A DNA stretch of 64,000 nucleotides, taken from Microbacterium sp. SS28 (lineage in GTDB: Bacteria > Actinomycetota > Actinomycetes > Actinomycetales > Microbacteriaceae). A program made the position numbers and the translations under genes. The notes beneath the pieces were generated by a model, which was not told the origin of the DNA, did no database searches, and saw only the letters and a list, made by a program, of their open reading frames with translations. The stretch covers positions 62,001 to 126,000 of the forward strand of contig NZ_JAKWJP010000003.1 of the NCBI RefSeq assembly GCF_022761035.1, given 5' to 3'. This document shows positions 17,316-26,511 of this stretch, piece by piece (the first letter of the stretch is position 1; every line of letters starts with the position of its first letter).

Positions 17316-18356
17316 ATGCACCTTCCCCCGGCGACCGTGGGCACCGAGGTGTGGGTCGACCCCGCGGCTGAGGCACTCCAGACGTCGAACGTCTACGTCT
17401 CGCCTGACGCAGGTGTCTCGCCGGAGCTTGCCGTCCAGCTGAGCGACCAGATCGGGGATGCCTCGATCGGCGTCGCGGTGCTGCCCGCGAACGCAAAGCT
17501 CGAGGCCGAGCCGACCGAGATCGTCGAAACTCTCATGGCCGAGACCGAGTACGAGACGATCATCGTCGCGGTCGGCGACGACCTCGCGGCGGACTCCGAC
17601 GCGCTTCCCGAGGAAGAAGCCCTGCGGATCGCGAATGTCGCTCAAGGTGAAGACTCGGTCGAGGACGCCCTCGTCACGACGATCCAGCAGATCTCCGCGG
17701 CCGCCGAGCCCGCCGCCCAGCCCGACGCGCCGGGCGTCGACGGCGGCGTCATCGTGGGCTTCGCGCTCGCCGCGGCGGTGCTGGTCGGAGCGGGCATCGC
17801 GGTCGTCGCGGGTCTCCGCCGCCGGCGCCGCGGCTCCGTCGAGCAGACGAGCCTGCCAGAGGGCGTCGAGGCCCAGCTCGCGATCCTGCGCGGCCTCGTC
17901 GGCGAGTATGCCGCCGTCGGGGCATCCGGAAACCAGGTCGCCGCGCAGACGAGCCCGCAGATCGCCGTCCTCGCCGACAACGTCTCCGAGCTGTTCGCGC
18001 GCCTCGATCGGCGAAACGTAGAGGACCAGGTCAACATCGCGGCCGTCGAGTACGACGACAAGCTGCGCAAGCTGACGGCCGCGGTGGGCCGCGACTATCT
18101 GCTCGACATCCTGACCCATCCCCACCTGTGGGACGACCCGGACGACCGCGTGCGTGAGGTGCAGAACGCGCTCGACGCCGTGTCCACCGAGCTCGTCGAG
18201 AACATCAAGCAGGTCAACGCCCGGCGGGGGCTGCTCTTCCAGGTGTCGCTCGACGGACTCATCGGCCGCCGCAAGGAGCTGCAGGACTGGGACCGCGCTT
18301 TCGGCGAGGCCGGCGACGACGGCCCGGTCGCTCCGGGTCAGGGCTCCAGCAGGTAG
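17316..18356 (+). CDS. Single-pass membrane protein with extracellular TPM-like domain (partner of the VWA lipoprotein)
   Basis: 346 residues with no classical signal peptide. Residues 1-130 form an alpha/beta region (VYVSPDAGVSPELAVQ, IGVAVLPANAKLE, ETIIVAVGDDL) that resembles TPM-like domains. One clear transmembrane helix (residues about 145-167) ends in a positively charged RRRRRG stop-transfer. The C-terminal half is helical, likely coiled coil. Orientation from the arginine cluster puts the N-domain outside, where the upstream lipoprotein is. GGGAGA 3 nt upstream of ATG 17316 is the ribosome site. Its 3' end overlaps the convergent methyltransferase by 19 bp. Confidence 0.72.
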   Translation: MHLPPATVGTEVWVDPAAEALQTSNVYVSPDAGVSPELAVQLSDQIGDASIGVAVLPANAKLEAEPTEIVETLMAETEYETIIVAVGDDLAADSDALPEEEALRIANVAQGEDSVEDALVTTIQQISAAAEPAAQPDAPGVDGGVIVGFALAAAVLVGAGIAVVAGLRRRRRGSVEQTSLPEGVEAQLAILRGLVGEYAAVGASGNQVAAQTSPQIAVLADNVSELFARLDRRNVEDQVNIAAVEYDDKLRKLTAAVGRDYLLDILTHPHLWDDPDDRVREVQNALDAVSTELVENIKQVNARRGLLFQVSLDGLIGRRKELQDWDRAFGEAGDDGPVAPGQGSSR

Positions 18357-19423
18357 AACCGGAACGCCGCGAACCCCTCGATCGGGAGCACGGAGACGGC
18401 GCTGAACCCGGCCTCGCGCGCGTACCGCTCGAGCGTCGCGGGCCGCATGACGGTACCGGTCGCGATCGATCCCGGAGTCGACATCGAATCCGGCAGGCAC
18501 ATCAGGATGCTGTACCCGTACATCGCCCGCTCGACGTCGTCGCCGGGCGGCGCGAACGTCTCGGCGACTGCCTCGTCCATCACGACGACGATCCCGTCTG
18601 GTCGCAGAGCGCGGCGCACCGACGTGAGCACGCCGACGGGGTCGGGCAGGTCGTGCAGGGCCTCGAAGACGAACGCCGCGTCGTAGCGCTCTTCGCCCTG
18701 CTCCGCGATCTGCTCGCCGCGCAGCTCGGCGAAGGTGACGTTGTCGATCCCGGCGGCGTGCTCCCGCGCCGACTCGATCGCCGGCCGGTCCAGATCGAAG
18801 CCCTCGACGATCGCGTCGGGGTAGGCCCGTGCGAGCGCGATCGTCGACCAGCCGTGCCCGCATGCGACATCGGCGATGCCGGCCTCCGGCCTCGAGAGCA
18901 CGTCGTGGACGGCGGGCACCGAAGCGAGCGCGTCGGGCAGCGCGTGCTCGAACCACGGTCGATTGACGTCTCCCTGCCCGTCGCGCGCGTCGGCGCCGAA
19001 GCGCGCCCAGGGCACGCCTCCTCCCGACCGGTAGGCCGCGAGGAGCGAGGGCATCTGGGCGGCGGCCGAGACGAACAGACGCGCGAACGGCGCGGAGTAG
19101 GCCAGCGAAGCGGGGTTCGTGAGCACTTCGGCCTGCGCCGCCGGCAGACGGAAGGACGCGGCGTCCGTCTCGCCCTCGACCTCGAGGATCCCCGCGACCG
19201 CCTGCTGCTCGAGCCACTCCCGCACGTAGCGCTCGTGCACGCCCGCACGCTCTGACAGCTCGGCCGCCGTCGCAGGTCCCTGCAGCAGCGCCTGATAGAG
19301 CCCGAGCCGATCGCCGAGATGGATCGACAGCAGCTCCATCGCCCCGAGCAGCTGCCCGAACACCCTGCCGGCGAACTCCTCGACCTCCTGCTCGACGGTC
19401 TCGTCGCTCGTGGTCTCTTCCAT
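18338..19423 (-). CDS. Class I SAM-dependent methyltransferase with winged-helix N-terminus
   Basis: 361 residues. The N-terminal helical part (LYQALLQGPATAAELSERAG) is the winged-helix dimerisation region seen in natural-product O-methyltransferases. The catalytic Rossmann domain starts at about residue 180 with the SAM motif VACGHGWSTIALA, the acidic residue in VEGFDLD, and motif IV-like VFEALHDLPDP. LRPDGIVVVMDEAVAE is motif V. It likely methylates a small-molecule O or N; the substrate is unknown. GAGGAGGC precedes the ATG by 5-6 nt, and TAGCAT about 35 nt upstream may be its -10 box. Confidence 0.84.
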   Translation of the reverse strand: MEETTSDETVEQEVEEFAGRVFGQLLGAMELLSIHLGDRLGLYQALLQGPATAAELSERAGVHERYVREWLEQQAVAGILEVEGETDAASFRLPAAQAEVLTNPASLAYSAPFARLFVSAAAQMPSLLAAYRSGGGVPWARFGADARDGQGDVNRPWFEHALPDALASVPAVHDVLSRPEAGIADVACGHGWSTIALARAYPDAIVEGFDLDRPAIESAREHAAGIDNVTFAELRGEQIAEQGEERYDAAFVFEALHDLPDPVGVLTSVRRALRPDGIVVVMDEAVAETFAPPGDDVERAMYGYSILMCLPDSMSTPGSIATGTVMRPATLERYAREAGFSAVSVLPIEGFAAFRFYLLEP

Positions 19424-19534
19424 GGCGGAGCCTCCTCATCGGTGCGCCCGCTCGATGCCGCACATGCTAGGCCCGGCCGCCTGCGCGCGCCAGAGGTCGG
19501 CCCGATCGCCCAGGTTCGCCCTGCACAGCCCGGC

Positions 19535-19540
19535 TAGGAT
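19535..19540 (+). promoter_or_regulatory. -10 box of glyS
   Basis: TAGGAT lies 74 nt from the start codon and implies a leader of about 60 nt. An ATG 6 nt after the box (19547) is in a different frame and would give a 63-codon open frame overlapping glyS; I treat that as a by-product of the spacing. Confidence 0.5.
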
Positions 19541-19608
19541 TGACGGATGCCGCGATCGCGGCATTCCCGCGGCATCCCGCGATCTTCCTCCCGACCATTG
19601 GAGCCACC

Positions 19609-20994
19609 GTGGCCGAGCAGTCCCGCCTCGACAAAGTCATCGCCCTCGCCCGTCACCGCGGGTTCGTCTTCCAGGCGGGCGAGATCTACGGCGGATCCCG
19701 CTCGGCGTGGGACTACGGCCCCCTCGGCACGGAGCTGAAGGAGAACATCCGCCGCCAGTGGTGGCAGACGTTCGTCCGCGGGCGCGGCGACATGGTGGGC
19801 CTGGACTCCTCCGTGATCCTCCCCAAGCGCGTGTGGGAGGCATCCGGTCACGTCGCGACCTTCACCGACCCGCTCGTCGAGTGCCTGCAGTGCCATAAGC
19901 GGTTCCGCGCCGACAACCTCATCGAGGACTTCGAGGCTCGCAAGGGCCGCGCGGCCGAGAACGGCCTCGCCGACGTGCCGTGCCCCAACTGCGGCACGAA
20001 GGGCCAGTACACCGAGCCGAAGGCCTTCTCGGGTCTCGTCAAGACCTACCTGGGCGTCGTCGACGACGAGTCCGGCCTGCACTTCCTGCGCCCCGAGACG
20101 GCGCAGGGCATCTTCGTGAACTTCGGCAACGTCCTCACGGCGAGCCGCAAGAAGCCGCCGTTCGGCATCGGCCAGGTCGGCAAGGCTTTCCGCAACGAGA
20201 TCACGCCCGGCAACTTCATCTTCCGCACGCGCGAGTTCGAGCAGATGGAGATCGAGTTCTTCACGCCGCCCGCCGAGGCTCAGGAGTGGTTCGAGCACTG
20301 GGTCGAGGCCTGCTGGGACTGGTTCATCGACCTCGGCATCGACGCGGGCAACATGCGGCGCTTCGACGTCCCGGCAGAGGACCGCGCGCACTACTCGGCC
20401 GGCACGATCGACGTCGAGTACCGCTTCGGCTTCCCGGGCAAGGAGTGGGGCGAGCTCATGGGCGTCGCCAACCGCACCGACTACGACCTCGGCAGCCACA
20501 CGGCGGCGTCGGGCCAGTCGCTCGCGTACTTCGACCAGGCGAGCGGCGAGAAGTACATCCCGTACGTCATCGAGCCCTCGTTCGGCCTCACGCGCTCGAT
20601 GATGGCGTTCCTCGTCGACGCGTACCACGAGGAGGAGGCGCCGAACGCGAAGGGCGGCACCGATACCCGCACGGTGCTCAAGCTCGACCCGCGCCTCGCG
20701 CCCGTCAAGGCCGCCGTGCTGCCGCTGTCGCGCAACGAGCGCCTCTCGCCCGTCGCGCGCAAGCTCGCCGACGACCTGCGCGGCCACTGGAACGTCGACT
20801 TCGACGACGCCGGCGCCATCGGCCGCCGCTACCGCCGTCAGGACGAGATCGGCACGCCGTTCTGCATCACCATCGACTTCGACACGCTCGACGACCAGGC
20901 CGTGACGGTCCGCGACCGCGACACGATGGGCCAGGAGCGCGTCCCGCTCGAGGGTCTCGAGTCGTATCTCGCAGAGCGCCTCCGCGGCGCCTGA
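19609..20994 (+). CDS. glyS: Glycine--tRNA ligase, alpha2 dimer type
   Basis: 461 residues, normal for the eukaryote-like homodimeric GlyRS used by actinobacteria. It charges tRNA-Gly in the cytoplasm. Visible features: N-terminal [12 protein letters not shown] and WDYGPLG, a zinc pair of CLQC and CPNC (an insertion in the catalytic domain), class II motif 2 as FRNEI and motif 3 in [10 protein letters not shown], then an anticodon-binding domain ([16 protein letters not shown] to the end). GTG 19609 is chosen because GGAG sits 5 nt upstream and the family starts at this point; the TTG at 19540 would add 23 unusual residues. Confidence 0.97.
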   Translation: MAEQSRLDKVIALARHRGFVFQAGEIYGGSRSAWDYGPLGTELKENIRRQWWQTFVRGRGDMVGLDSSVILPKRVWEASGHVATFTDPLVECLQCHKRFRADNLIEDFEARKGRAAENGLADVPCPNCGTKGQYTEPKAFSGLVKTYLGVVDDESGLHFLRPETAQGIFVNFGNVLTASRKKPPFGIGQVGKAFRNEITPGNFIFRTREFEQMEIEFFTPPAEAQEWFEHWVEACWDWFIDLGIDAGNMRRFDVPAEDRAHYSAGTIDVEYRFGFPGKEWGELMGVANRTDYDLGSHTAASGQSLAYFDQASGEKYIPYVIEPSFGLTRSMMAFLVDAYHEEEAPNAKGGTDTRTVLKLDPRLAPVKAAVLPLSRNERLSPVARKLADDLRGHWNVDFDDAGAIGRRYRRQDEIGTPFCITIDFDTLDDQAVTVRDRDTMGQERVPLEGLESYLAERLRGA

Positions 20995-21018
20995 GCGACG
21001 GCATCCGCTCCCGACGTC

Positions 21019-21519
21019 CTAGGCGCCTCCGCCCAGTTGGTCCTCGAGCGTGTTGCCGCTGCGCACGTGCACGAGCGTGAGGTGCGTGAACACGAAGGAG
21101 ATCTCTTCGTAGGGGATCCACGTCGACACGGCGGGATCCCAGACGTCGGGAATGACGCTGTCGATCTTCGCGACCGCACCGCCGTCCAGCCCGACGGTGA
21201 AGCTGTGCCGGGTGCTTCCGTCGGACGGGTCGGTGTCGAAGATCAGGATCTCTCCCGCGACCACCTCGTTCTGCACGAGAGCGCGGTAGAGCAGCGGCGT
21301 GCTGGCATCGAGCCGCTTGAGGATGCGGATGGGCTCGTACTGACGACGGCCGACCGCCGCGCCGGTGTCGGCGTTCCGCGCCGTCGCCGCTCCGAAGCTG
21401 AGTCGCCGCACCTCGACGTACCCGGATGAGACGTCCAGGCCACCGACCTCGGTGGCGCTGACGTCGCCCGTGAGCGCCGTTCCGTTCAGCGTCAGGCGCG
21501 CATACGAGTTGAGTGCCAT
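21019..21519 (-). CDS. Orphan Hcp-like (T6SS tube) protein
   Basis: 166 residues with the Hcp layout: start NSYARLTLNG, a mid-segment of the GRRQYEPIRILKRLDASTPLL type (family RRxHxPxxxxKxxDxSSP), a long-strand EILIFDTDP, and C-terminal EEISFVFTHLTLVHVRSG. Hcp assembles into the hexameric tube of type VI secretion systems in diderms. No other T6SS, phage-tail or contractile-injection gene is in the window. The start is set by AAGGAG 9 nt upstream of ATG 21519. Function in this monoderm host is unknown. It converges on glyS with a 24-bp gap. Confidence 0.75.
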   Translation of the reverse strand: MALNSYARLTLNGTALTGDVSATEVGGLDVSSGYVEVRRLSFGAATARNADTGAAVGRRQYEPIRILKRLDASTPLLYRALVQNEVVAGEILIFDTDPSDGSTRHSFTVGLDGGAVAKIDSVIPDVWDPAVSTWIPYEEISFVFTHLTLVHVRSGNTLEDQLGGGA

Positions 21520-21636
21520 CTCCCGCTCCTTCCACCCGGCGCGGGTGCGTCTGGCCGTGCGGACGGCTCTCAGGGTACGCGCGTGCCGACCCGCCGACCA
21601 TGGCTTCGCGCATCCGCCTCTTCGGCCGGGCGTCCG

Positions 21637-21689
21637 TGACAGCGGGATGACAGCGGGACGGATGCCGCGACAGCGGTGTGACAGCGGTG
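21637..21689 (+). promoter_or_regulatory. Four 11-bp direct repeats upstream of drrAB (probable activator site)
   Basis: Two tandem pairs of an 11-bp unit with core (T/C)GACAGCGG start at 21637, 21648, 21668 and 21679, with a 9-bp spacer between pairs. The 11-bp pitch is one helical turn. OmpR/SARP/AfsR-type regulators bind direct repeats with this pitch, and such a regulator is encoded just downstream at 23641-26511. The array ends 42 bp before the ABC ATPase ATG. I see no good TANNNT -10 box, which fits activator dependence. Confidence 0.6.
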
Positions 21690-21731
21690 CGCGAGCACCC
21701 TGGGGGAAGCCGTTCAGAGAAAGGCATCCCC

Positions 21732-22721
21732 ATGAACTCATCCACACTCGCCGTCCGGGCCGAAGGGCTCGTCAAGGTCTTCGGTGACAACCGCGCGGTC
21801 GACGGCGTCGACCTCCGCGTCGAGGCCGGCACCGTCTACGGCGTGCTCGGCCCCAACGGCGCGGGCAAGACCACGACCATCAGCATGCTCGCGACGCTCC
21901 TGCGCCCCGACGGCGGCCGCGCCGAGATCTTCGGCCACGACGTCGAGCGCGAAGCGCAGGTCGTGCGCCAGCTCGTCGGCGTGACGGGCCAGTACGCCTC
22001 GGTCGACGAGACGCTCTCGGCCACCGAGAACCTCGTCCTCTTCTCACGCCTGCTCGGACTCTCGCGCACCGAGTCGCGCCGCAAGGCCGCCTCACTGCTC
22101 GAGGAGTTCGGCCTCACCGAGGCCGCGAAGCGCCCGCTCAAGAACTTCTCGGGCGGCATGCGCCGACGCCTCGACCTCGCGGCGTCGCTCATCGCCCACC
22201 CGCCGCTCATCTTCCTCGACGAGCCCACGACGGGCCTCGACCCCCGCACGCGCGCGCAGATGTGGGAGACGATCCGCCGTCTCGTCGCCGAGGGCTCGAC
22301 GGTCCTGCTGACGACGCAGTACCTCGACGAGGCCGACCAGCTCGCGGATCGCATCGCCGTCATCGACACCGGAAGAGTCGTCGCCGAGGGCACGCCGGAT
22401 GACCTCAAGGGGTCGATCGGCACGTCGAGCCTGCAGCTGCGGCCCGCCGATCCGGCCGACCTCGACGATGTGCGCATCGCCGTCGAGCGCGTGCTCGACG
22501 TCCCGGCGACCGTCTCTCCCGAAGCGACGCGCCTCACCGCCCCCATGCAGGACCCCGACCTCGTGACCGACCTCCTCGTCACGCTGCGGGAGTCCGGCAT
22601 CCGTCTCGCCGAGCTGAGCGTCCAGAAGCCGACGCTCGACGAGGTCTTCCTCACCCTGACGGGCCACGGAGTCGTCGACTCCGAGCAGCCCGAGGCCGCT
22701 CTCGAAGGGAGCCGCGCATGA
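21732..22721 (+). CDS. ABC exporter ATP-binding protein, DrrA-like
   Basis: 329 residues. The ABC domain shows Walker A GPNGAGKTTT, Q-loop TGQYASVDE, signature FSGGMRRRLDLA, Walker B LIFLDEPTTGLD and the H-loop replaced by TTQYLDEADQL (Gln in place of His, as in DrrA proteins). The C-terminal 90 residues match the daunorubicin-resistance ATPase extension. It powers the permease encoded next, probably exporting a hydrophobic drug, lipid or metabolite. ATG 21732 has AGAGAAAGG upstream. It ends in an ATGA overlap with the permease gene. Confidence 0.9.
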   Translation: MNSSTLAVRAEGLVKVFGDNRAVDGVDLRVEAGTVYGVLGPNGAGKTTTISMLATLLRPDGGRAEIFGHDVEREAQVVRQLVGVTGQYASVDETLSATENLVLFSRLLGLSRTESRRKAASLLEEFGLTEAAKRPLKNFSGGMRRRLDLAASLIAHPPLIFLDEPTTGLDPRTRAQMWETIRRLVAEGSTVLLTTQYLDEADQLADRIAVIDTGRVVAEGTPDDLKGSIGTSSLQLRPADPADLDDVRIAVERVLDVPATVSPEATRLTAPMQDPDLVTDLLVTLRESGIRLAELSVQKPTLDEVFLTLTGHGVVDSEQPEAALEGSRA

Positions 22722-23527
22722 CCACCGCAATCCTGACCCCGTCCCTCCCGCTCAAGAACCGCGTGAGCGTCGGGCAGTCCGTCCGCAACTCGCTCACGAT
22801 GGCGGGCCGCGGGCTCATCAAGATCCGCCGCACGCCCGAGCAGCTCATCGACGTGACGATCCAGCCGATCATCTTCACCGTGATGTTCGCCTACATCTTC
22901 GGGGGCGCGATCGCCGGCAGCGTCGAGACGTACCTGCCGTTCCTCCTGCCCGGCATCCTCGTGCAGACCGTCATCACGACCTCGGTCGTGACGGGCGTCC
23001 AGCTGCGGGAGGACACGGAGAAGGGCGTCTTCGACCGGTTCCGTTCGCTGCCGATCGCGCGCGTCGCCCCGCTGGCGGGGGCGCTCCTGGCCGACACCCT
23101 CCGCTACGCGATCGCGACGACCCTCACCTTCGCGACGGGGTTCATCATGGGCTACCGGCCCGCGGCGGGTCTCGGCGGCGTGGTCGCGGCGGGACTCCTC
23201 GTGATCGGAGCATCGTGGGCCCTCAGCTGGATCTTCGCCTTCTTCGGCGTGATCGCCCGCACCGCGGCATCCGTCCAGGGCATCTCGTTCCTCATCCTGT
23301 TCCCCCTGACGTTCCTCTCGAACGCCTACGTCCCGATCGACACGCTGCCGCCGGCACTCGCGTGGTTCGCGTCGATCAACCCCGTCTCCCACCTCGTGTC
23401 GGCGGCCCGGGCCCTGACGATGGGGACGGATGCCGGAGCCGACGTCATCGCGACCCTCATCGGCGCCGCGGTCGTCGTGCTGGTCTTCGCACCCCTGACC
23501 GTGCGGGCGTACATGCGCAAAGCCTGA
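22718..23527 (+). CDS. ABC-2 type permease, DrrB-like
   Basis: A 269-residue membrane protein, translationally coupled to the ATPase gene by an ATGA overlap. It has a cytoplasmic N-terminus and six helices. The motif around the second helix (YLPFLLPGILVQT) and EKGVFDRFRSLPI are typical of the DrrB/ABC-2 permease family. Together with the upstream ATPase it forms the complete exporter. A hairpin terminator follows. Confidence 0.9.
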   Translation: MTTAILTPSLPLKNRVSVGQSVRNSLTMAGRGLIKIRRTPEQLIDVTIQPIIFTVMFAYIFGGAIAGSVETYLPFLLPGILVQTVITTSVVTGVQLREDTEKGVFDRFRSLPIARVAPLAGALLADTLRYAIATTLTFATGFIMGYRPAAGLGGVVAAGLLVIGASWALSWIFAFFGVIARTAASVQGISFLILFPLTFLSNAYVPIDTLPPALAWFASINPVSHLVSAARALTMGTDAGADVIATLIGAAVVVLVFAPLTVRAYMRKA

Positions 23528-23551
23528 CGCCCGGCCCTTCCGGCCTGCCCT

Positions 23552-23602
23552 AACCGCACGAATGACCGGTCCTCACCACGAGGGTCGGTCGTTCGTGCGG
23601 TT
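23552..23602. terminator. Hairpin between drrB-like and BTAD genes
   Basis: The arms 23552-23574 and 23580-23602 pair over 23 nt with three mismatches around a 5-nt loop. The hairpin is located between two convergent genes (stops 23527 and 23641). Same kind of structure as at 4524-4585 but unrelated in sequence. Confidence 0.62.
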
Positions 23603-23640
23603 TCGACGGTGCTGCGCCGACCCGTGCGCGTCCGCGCGCG

Positions 23641-26511
23641 CTAGGTGGGGGGCAGCAGCCCGGCGAGGCGGTCGAGTTCGTCGAGCGCCGGCGCGAGCGG
23701 GGCCTCCGAAGCGGGTGCGGCCCGCTCTGCGACCCAGCGGTGGAAGGGGTCCGCGGCGTCGACACCCCCGCGGAATGCGTCGGCCAGGTCGAGCGCCTCC
23801 CGGGACGCAGCATCCCGTCCCGTGCCCGCGAGCCATCCCGCGAGGCTCAGGACGGCGTCCGCGAGGATCGGCAGATCGCCGCTGCGGCGCGCGACGGGCA
23901 GAGCTGCGGCCACCGCGACGGCGGCTTCGTCGACGCGGCCCGTCAGCAGCAGGGCCTGTGCGCGCTTGGAGTGCGACCACGCCGTGATCTGATCGGGGAA
24001 GCTCGCCGCGAAGCCCTCCGCGACGTCGTCGAGCAGCCGCAGCGCGGCCTCGCCGTCGCCCATCGCGATCTCGAGCGTCGCGGCGTTCATGCGGGCCTGT
24101 GCGAGCGCGCGGTCGGACCCGTCGGCGCGCGCGAGGGCATCGGTCTCGACGACGCGGCCGCGCGCCTCGTCGATGCGCCCGAGTCGCACGAGGATCCCGA
24201 TGGCCTGCGACTTCTGCTGCAGCAGATCCGTCACGGAGGTCAGGCCCTCGAGGCCCTCGGCCGACGAGTCGGACACCTCGAGCGCCTCGGTCAGCCGGCC
24301 CTGCAGCACGAGCCACTCCGAGCGCATCTGGCTCGCGAATGCGATGCCCCACGGGTCGCCGAGGTCGCGGAACCGTGCGAGCGCCTTCTCGCTCTCGATC
24401 CCGAGCGTCTCGACGTCGCCGCCGTTCTGCGCGAGCGCCGAGCGGATCATCGACAGGAGCGCGGTCGTCCACGGCGGAGAGCCGGGTGCCGCATCGGGCA
24501 GGAGGAAGGCGCGCGACCAGTTGAACTGGCCCTCGAAGTGCGCGAGGGCCTCGCCGGCTCCCGCGAGCAGCGGCGGGATCGCGGCGGTGAGTTCGGACGG
24601 ATGCCGCGCGGCGGCATCCGTCATGCGCGCGTGGTGGCGCTCGACGGCGGCGGAGAGCGCGGCGACACCCTCGAAGTCCGTGTCGGCCGCGCGACCGAGC
24701 GCCGCCTGGACGCTCCCGAACACGACAGCGACGCCGTTGACGACGACGGCGGCCTCGGAATCGAGTGGGGCATCCGGCGCGGCGAAGGCCTCGACACCCG
24801 CCTGCAGCTGCTCGAACCGCTCGCGCATGAGCCACCCCCACAGGCTCGCGCGGACGAGTGCCAGGCCCGTCGCGGTGAGGCCCTGGTCGACGCACGCGCG
24901 GAGCGCTGCCGAGAGGTTCTCCTCGTTGGCGTCGAACCACGCGAGCCCTCTTCGCACGCCGGGTCCGCGCAGCAGTGCGTCCTGCGTGAGCGCGAGCTCC
25001 GCGATCGCCTCGGCCTGCCGGGCGCGGAACTCCGCTTCGCGTCCGCCCGAGCGAAGCAGGTCGAGCCCGTACTCGCGCACCGTCTCGAGCATGCGGAACC
25101 CGCCGTCGCCGCGGCGCAGCAGCGACCGGTCGACGAGCTGGTCGAAGGCCGCGGCATCCGTCTCGAATCGACGCGCGACGGCTGCCGCATCACTCGCCGT
25201 GATGCCGTCGGGGAAGACGGATGCCGCGAGCAGCGCTTCGCGCTCGGACGCCGTGAGGGTCTCCCAGCTCCAGTCGATGAGCGCTCGCAGCGTCTGATGG
25301 CGCGCCTCGGACGTGCGCGGGCCCGACCCGAGCAGCGCGAAGCGGTCGTCGAGCCCCGCGTCGATCTCCGCGAGCGTCAGCGTGCGGGCGCGGGCTGCGG
25401 CGAGCTCGAGGGCGAGCGGCAGGCCGTCCAGGCGCCGGACGATGCGAGCGACGGCGTCGGTCTCGTCCGCCGCGGGCGCCTCGCCTCGCGCCGCGCGGAC
25501 GCGCCGCGAGAACAGCTCGACGGCATCCTCTGCGGGCAGGGGGCCCAGATCGACGAAGCCCTCGCCCGCGACGCCGAGCGGCTCACGGCTCGTCGCGAGG
25601 ATGCGCGCCGCGGGAGTCGCCTGCAGGAGCGCGAGCGCGACGCCCGCCGCCTCGGCCGAGAGGTGCTCGCAGTTGTCGAGGACGATGAGGACGGGCCGGC
25701 CCGCGAGCGCCTCGAGGGCGCGCTGACGCGGTGAGACGGCTGTCGGCGTCGCCGACGTGTCACCGAGACGGATGCTGCGCCCCGCCGCCGCCGCGACGGC
25801 CGTCCAGACTTCGCCGGGCGCCGCGGGGGCGAGCTCGACGACGACTGTCGCGTCGCCCCACGCTCGGGCGGTCTCGAGCGCGAGGGTCGTCTTGCCGGCG
25901 CCGCCCGGACCGATGAGGGTCACGAGACGCTCCGAGCTCAGCTGGGCGCCGATCGTCGCGAGCTCGCGGTGGCGGCCGACGAGCGGCGTCAGCGGCGCGG
26001 GGACGATCTGCGTCACGGCGCGGACCTCTGCGGGCGCACCTCGCGCGATCCGCTCGGCGTGCGCGCGGTCTTCGAGCAGGTCGCGCACGGCCCAGTCGAA
26101 CTCGGGTCCTGGAGTCCACGGGTCGCCGCTCCAGAGGGCGAGCGCTTCGCGGGCGTGCGCGGCTGCCGCTCCGGGGTCGTTCTCGGTGCGCGCCGTGGCG
26201 ACGAGGTCCTGGAAGCGCGTGATGTCGACGTCGGCCCGGGTCATCGCGAGTCGGTAGCCTCCCGGCGTCGACTCGACGGCGCCCGCCCCGACCGAGCGGC
26301 GCAGACGGGATGCGAGCGACTGCAGCGACGCACGCGGGTCCTCGGGGGGATCGTCGGGCCAGACGTCCTCGGCGAGCGGGCGGTACGCGACGGCGGTGCC
26401 GGCGTCGACCGCGAGGCGGAAGAGGAGCGCCTGCTGCCCGCGACCGTGGACGACGAGCGTCTCACCCGCGGGGCCGTCCGCGTGGAGCCCGCCGAAGAAC
26501 CTCAGCCGCAC
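23641..26511 (-). CDS. AfsR/SARP-type transcriptional regulator (DNA-binding, NB-ARC, TPR)
   Basis: 956 residues. Residues 1-95 form an OmpR-type winged helix (MRLRFFGGLHADG ... ASLQSLASRLRRSVG, with GGYRL at the wing). A shortened BTAD-like helical segment follows (to about 160). A STAND/NB-ARC ATPase has Walker A GPGGAGKTTLA (near residue 200), Walker B VLIVLDNCEHL and a GLPLALELAAAR motif. The remaining half is a helical TPR-like repeat region. Such proteins sense nucleotide or metabolite state and activate transcription by binding 11-bp direct repeats. The repeats upstream of the convergent drrAB genes are a natural target. TATCGT (minus strand, 26518-26523) stands 6 nt before GTG 26511. 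Confidence 0.87.
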   Translation of the reverse strand: MRLRFFGGLHADGPAGETLVVHGRGQQALLFRLAVDAGTAVAYRPLAEDVWPDDPPEDPRASLQSLASRLRRSVGAGAVESTPGGYRLAMTRADVDITRFQDLVATARTENDPGAAAAHAREALALWSGDPWTPGPEFDWAVRDLLEDRAHAERIARGAPAEVRAVTQIVPAPLTPLVGRHRELATIGAQLSSERLVTLIGPGGAGKTTLALETARAWGDATVVVELAPAAPGEVWTAVAAAAGRSIRLGDTSATPTAVSPRQRALEALAGRPVLIVLDNCEHLSAEAAGVALALLQATPAARILATSREPLGVAGEGFVDLGPLPAEDAVELFSRRVRAARGEAPAADETDAVARIVRRLDGLPLALELAAARARTLTLAEIDAGLDDRFALLGSGPRTSEARHQTLRALIDWSWETLTASEREALLAASVFPDGITASDAAAVARRFETDAAAFDQLVDRSLLRRGDGGFRMLETVREYGLDLLRSGGREAEFRARQAEAIAELALTQDALLRGPGVRRGLAWFDANEENLSAALRACVDQGLTATGLALVRASLWGWLMRERFEQLQAGVEAFAAPDAPLDSEAAVVVNGVAVVFGSVQAALGRAADTDFEGVAALSAAVERHHARMTDAAARHPSELTAAIPPLLAGAGEALAHFEGQFNWSRAFLLPDAAPGSPPWTTALLSMIRSALAQNGGDVETLGIESEKALARFRDLGDPWGIAFASQMRSEWLVLQGRLTEALEVSDSSAEGLEGLTSVTDLLQQKSQAIGILVRLGRIDEARGRVVETDALARADGSDRALAQARMNAATLEIAMGDGEAALRLLDDVAEGFAASFPDQITAWSHSKRAQALLLTGRVDEAAVAVAAALPVARRSGDLPILADAVLSLAGWLAGTGRDAASREALDLADAFRGGVDAADPFHRWVAERAAPASEAPLAPALDELDRLAGLLPPT

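Noticed and set aside
19547..19738. Small open frame overlapping the start of glyS
   Set aside because: Its ATG follows a -10 box by 6 nt, but the translation is Arg/Ser-rich shadow; glyS in the other frame is certain.
21019..21519. A type VI secretion locus
   Set aside because: Only the Hcp-like gene is present; no sheath, baseplate or ATPase gene is in the window.
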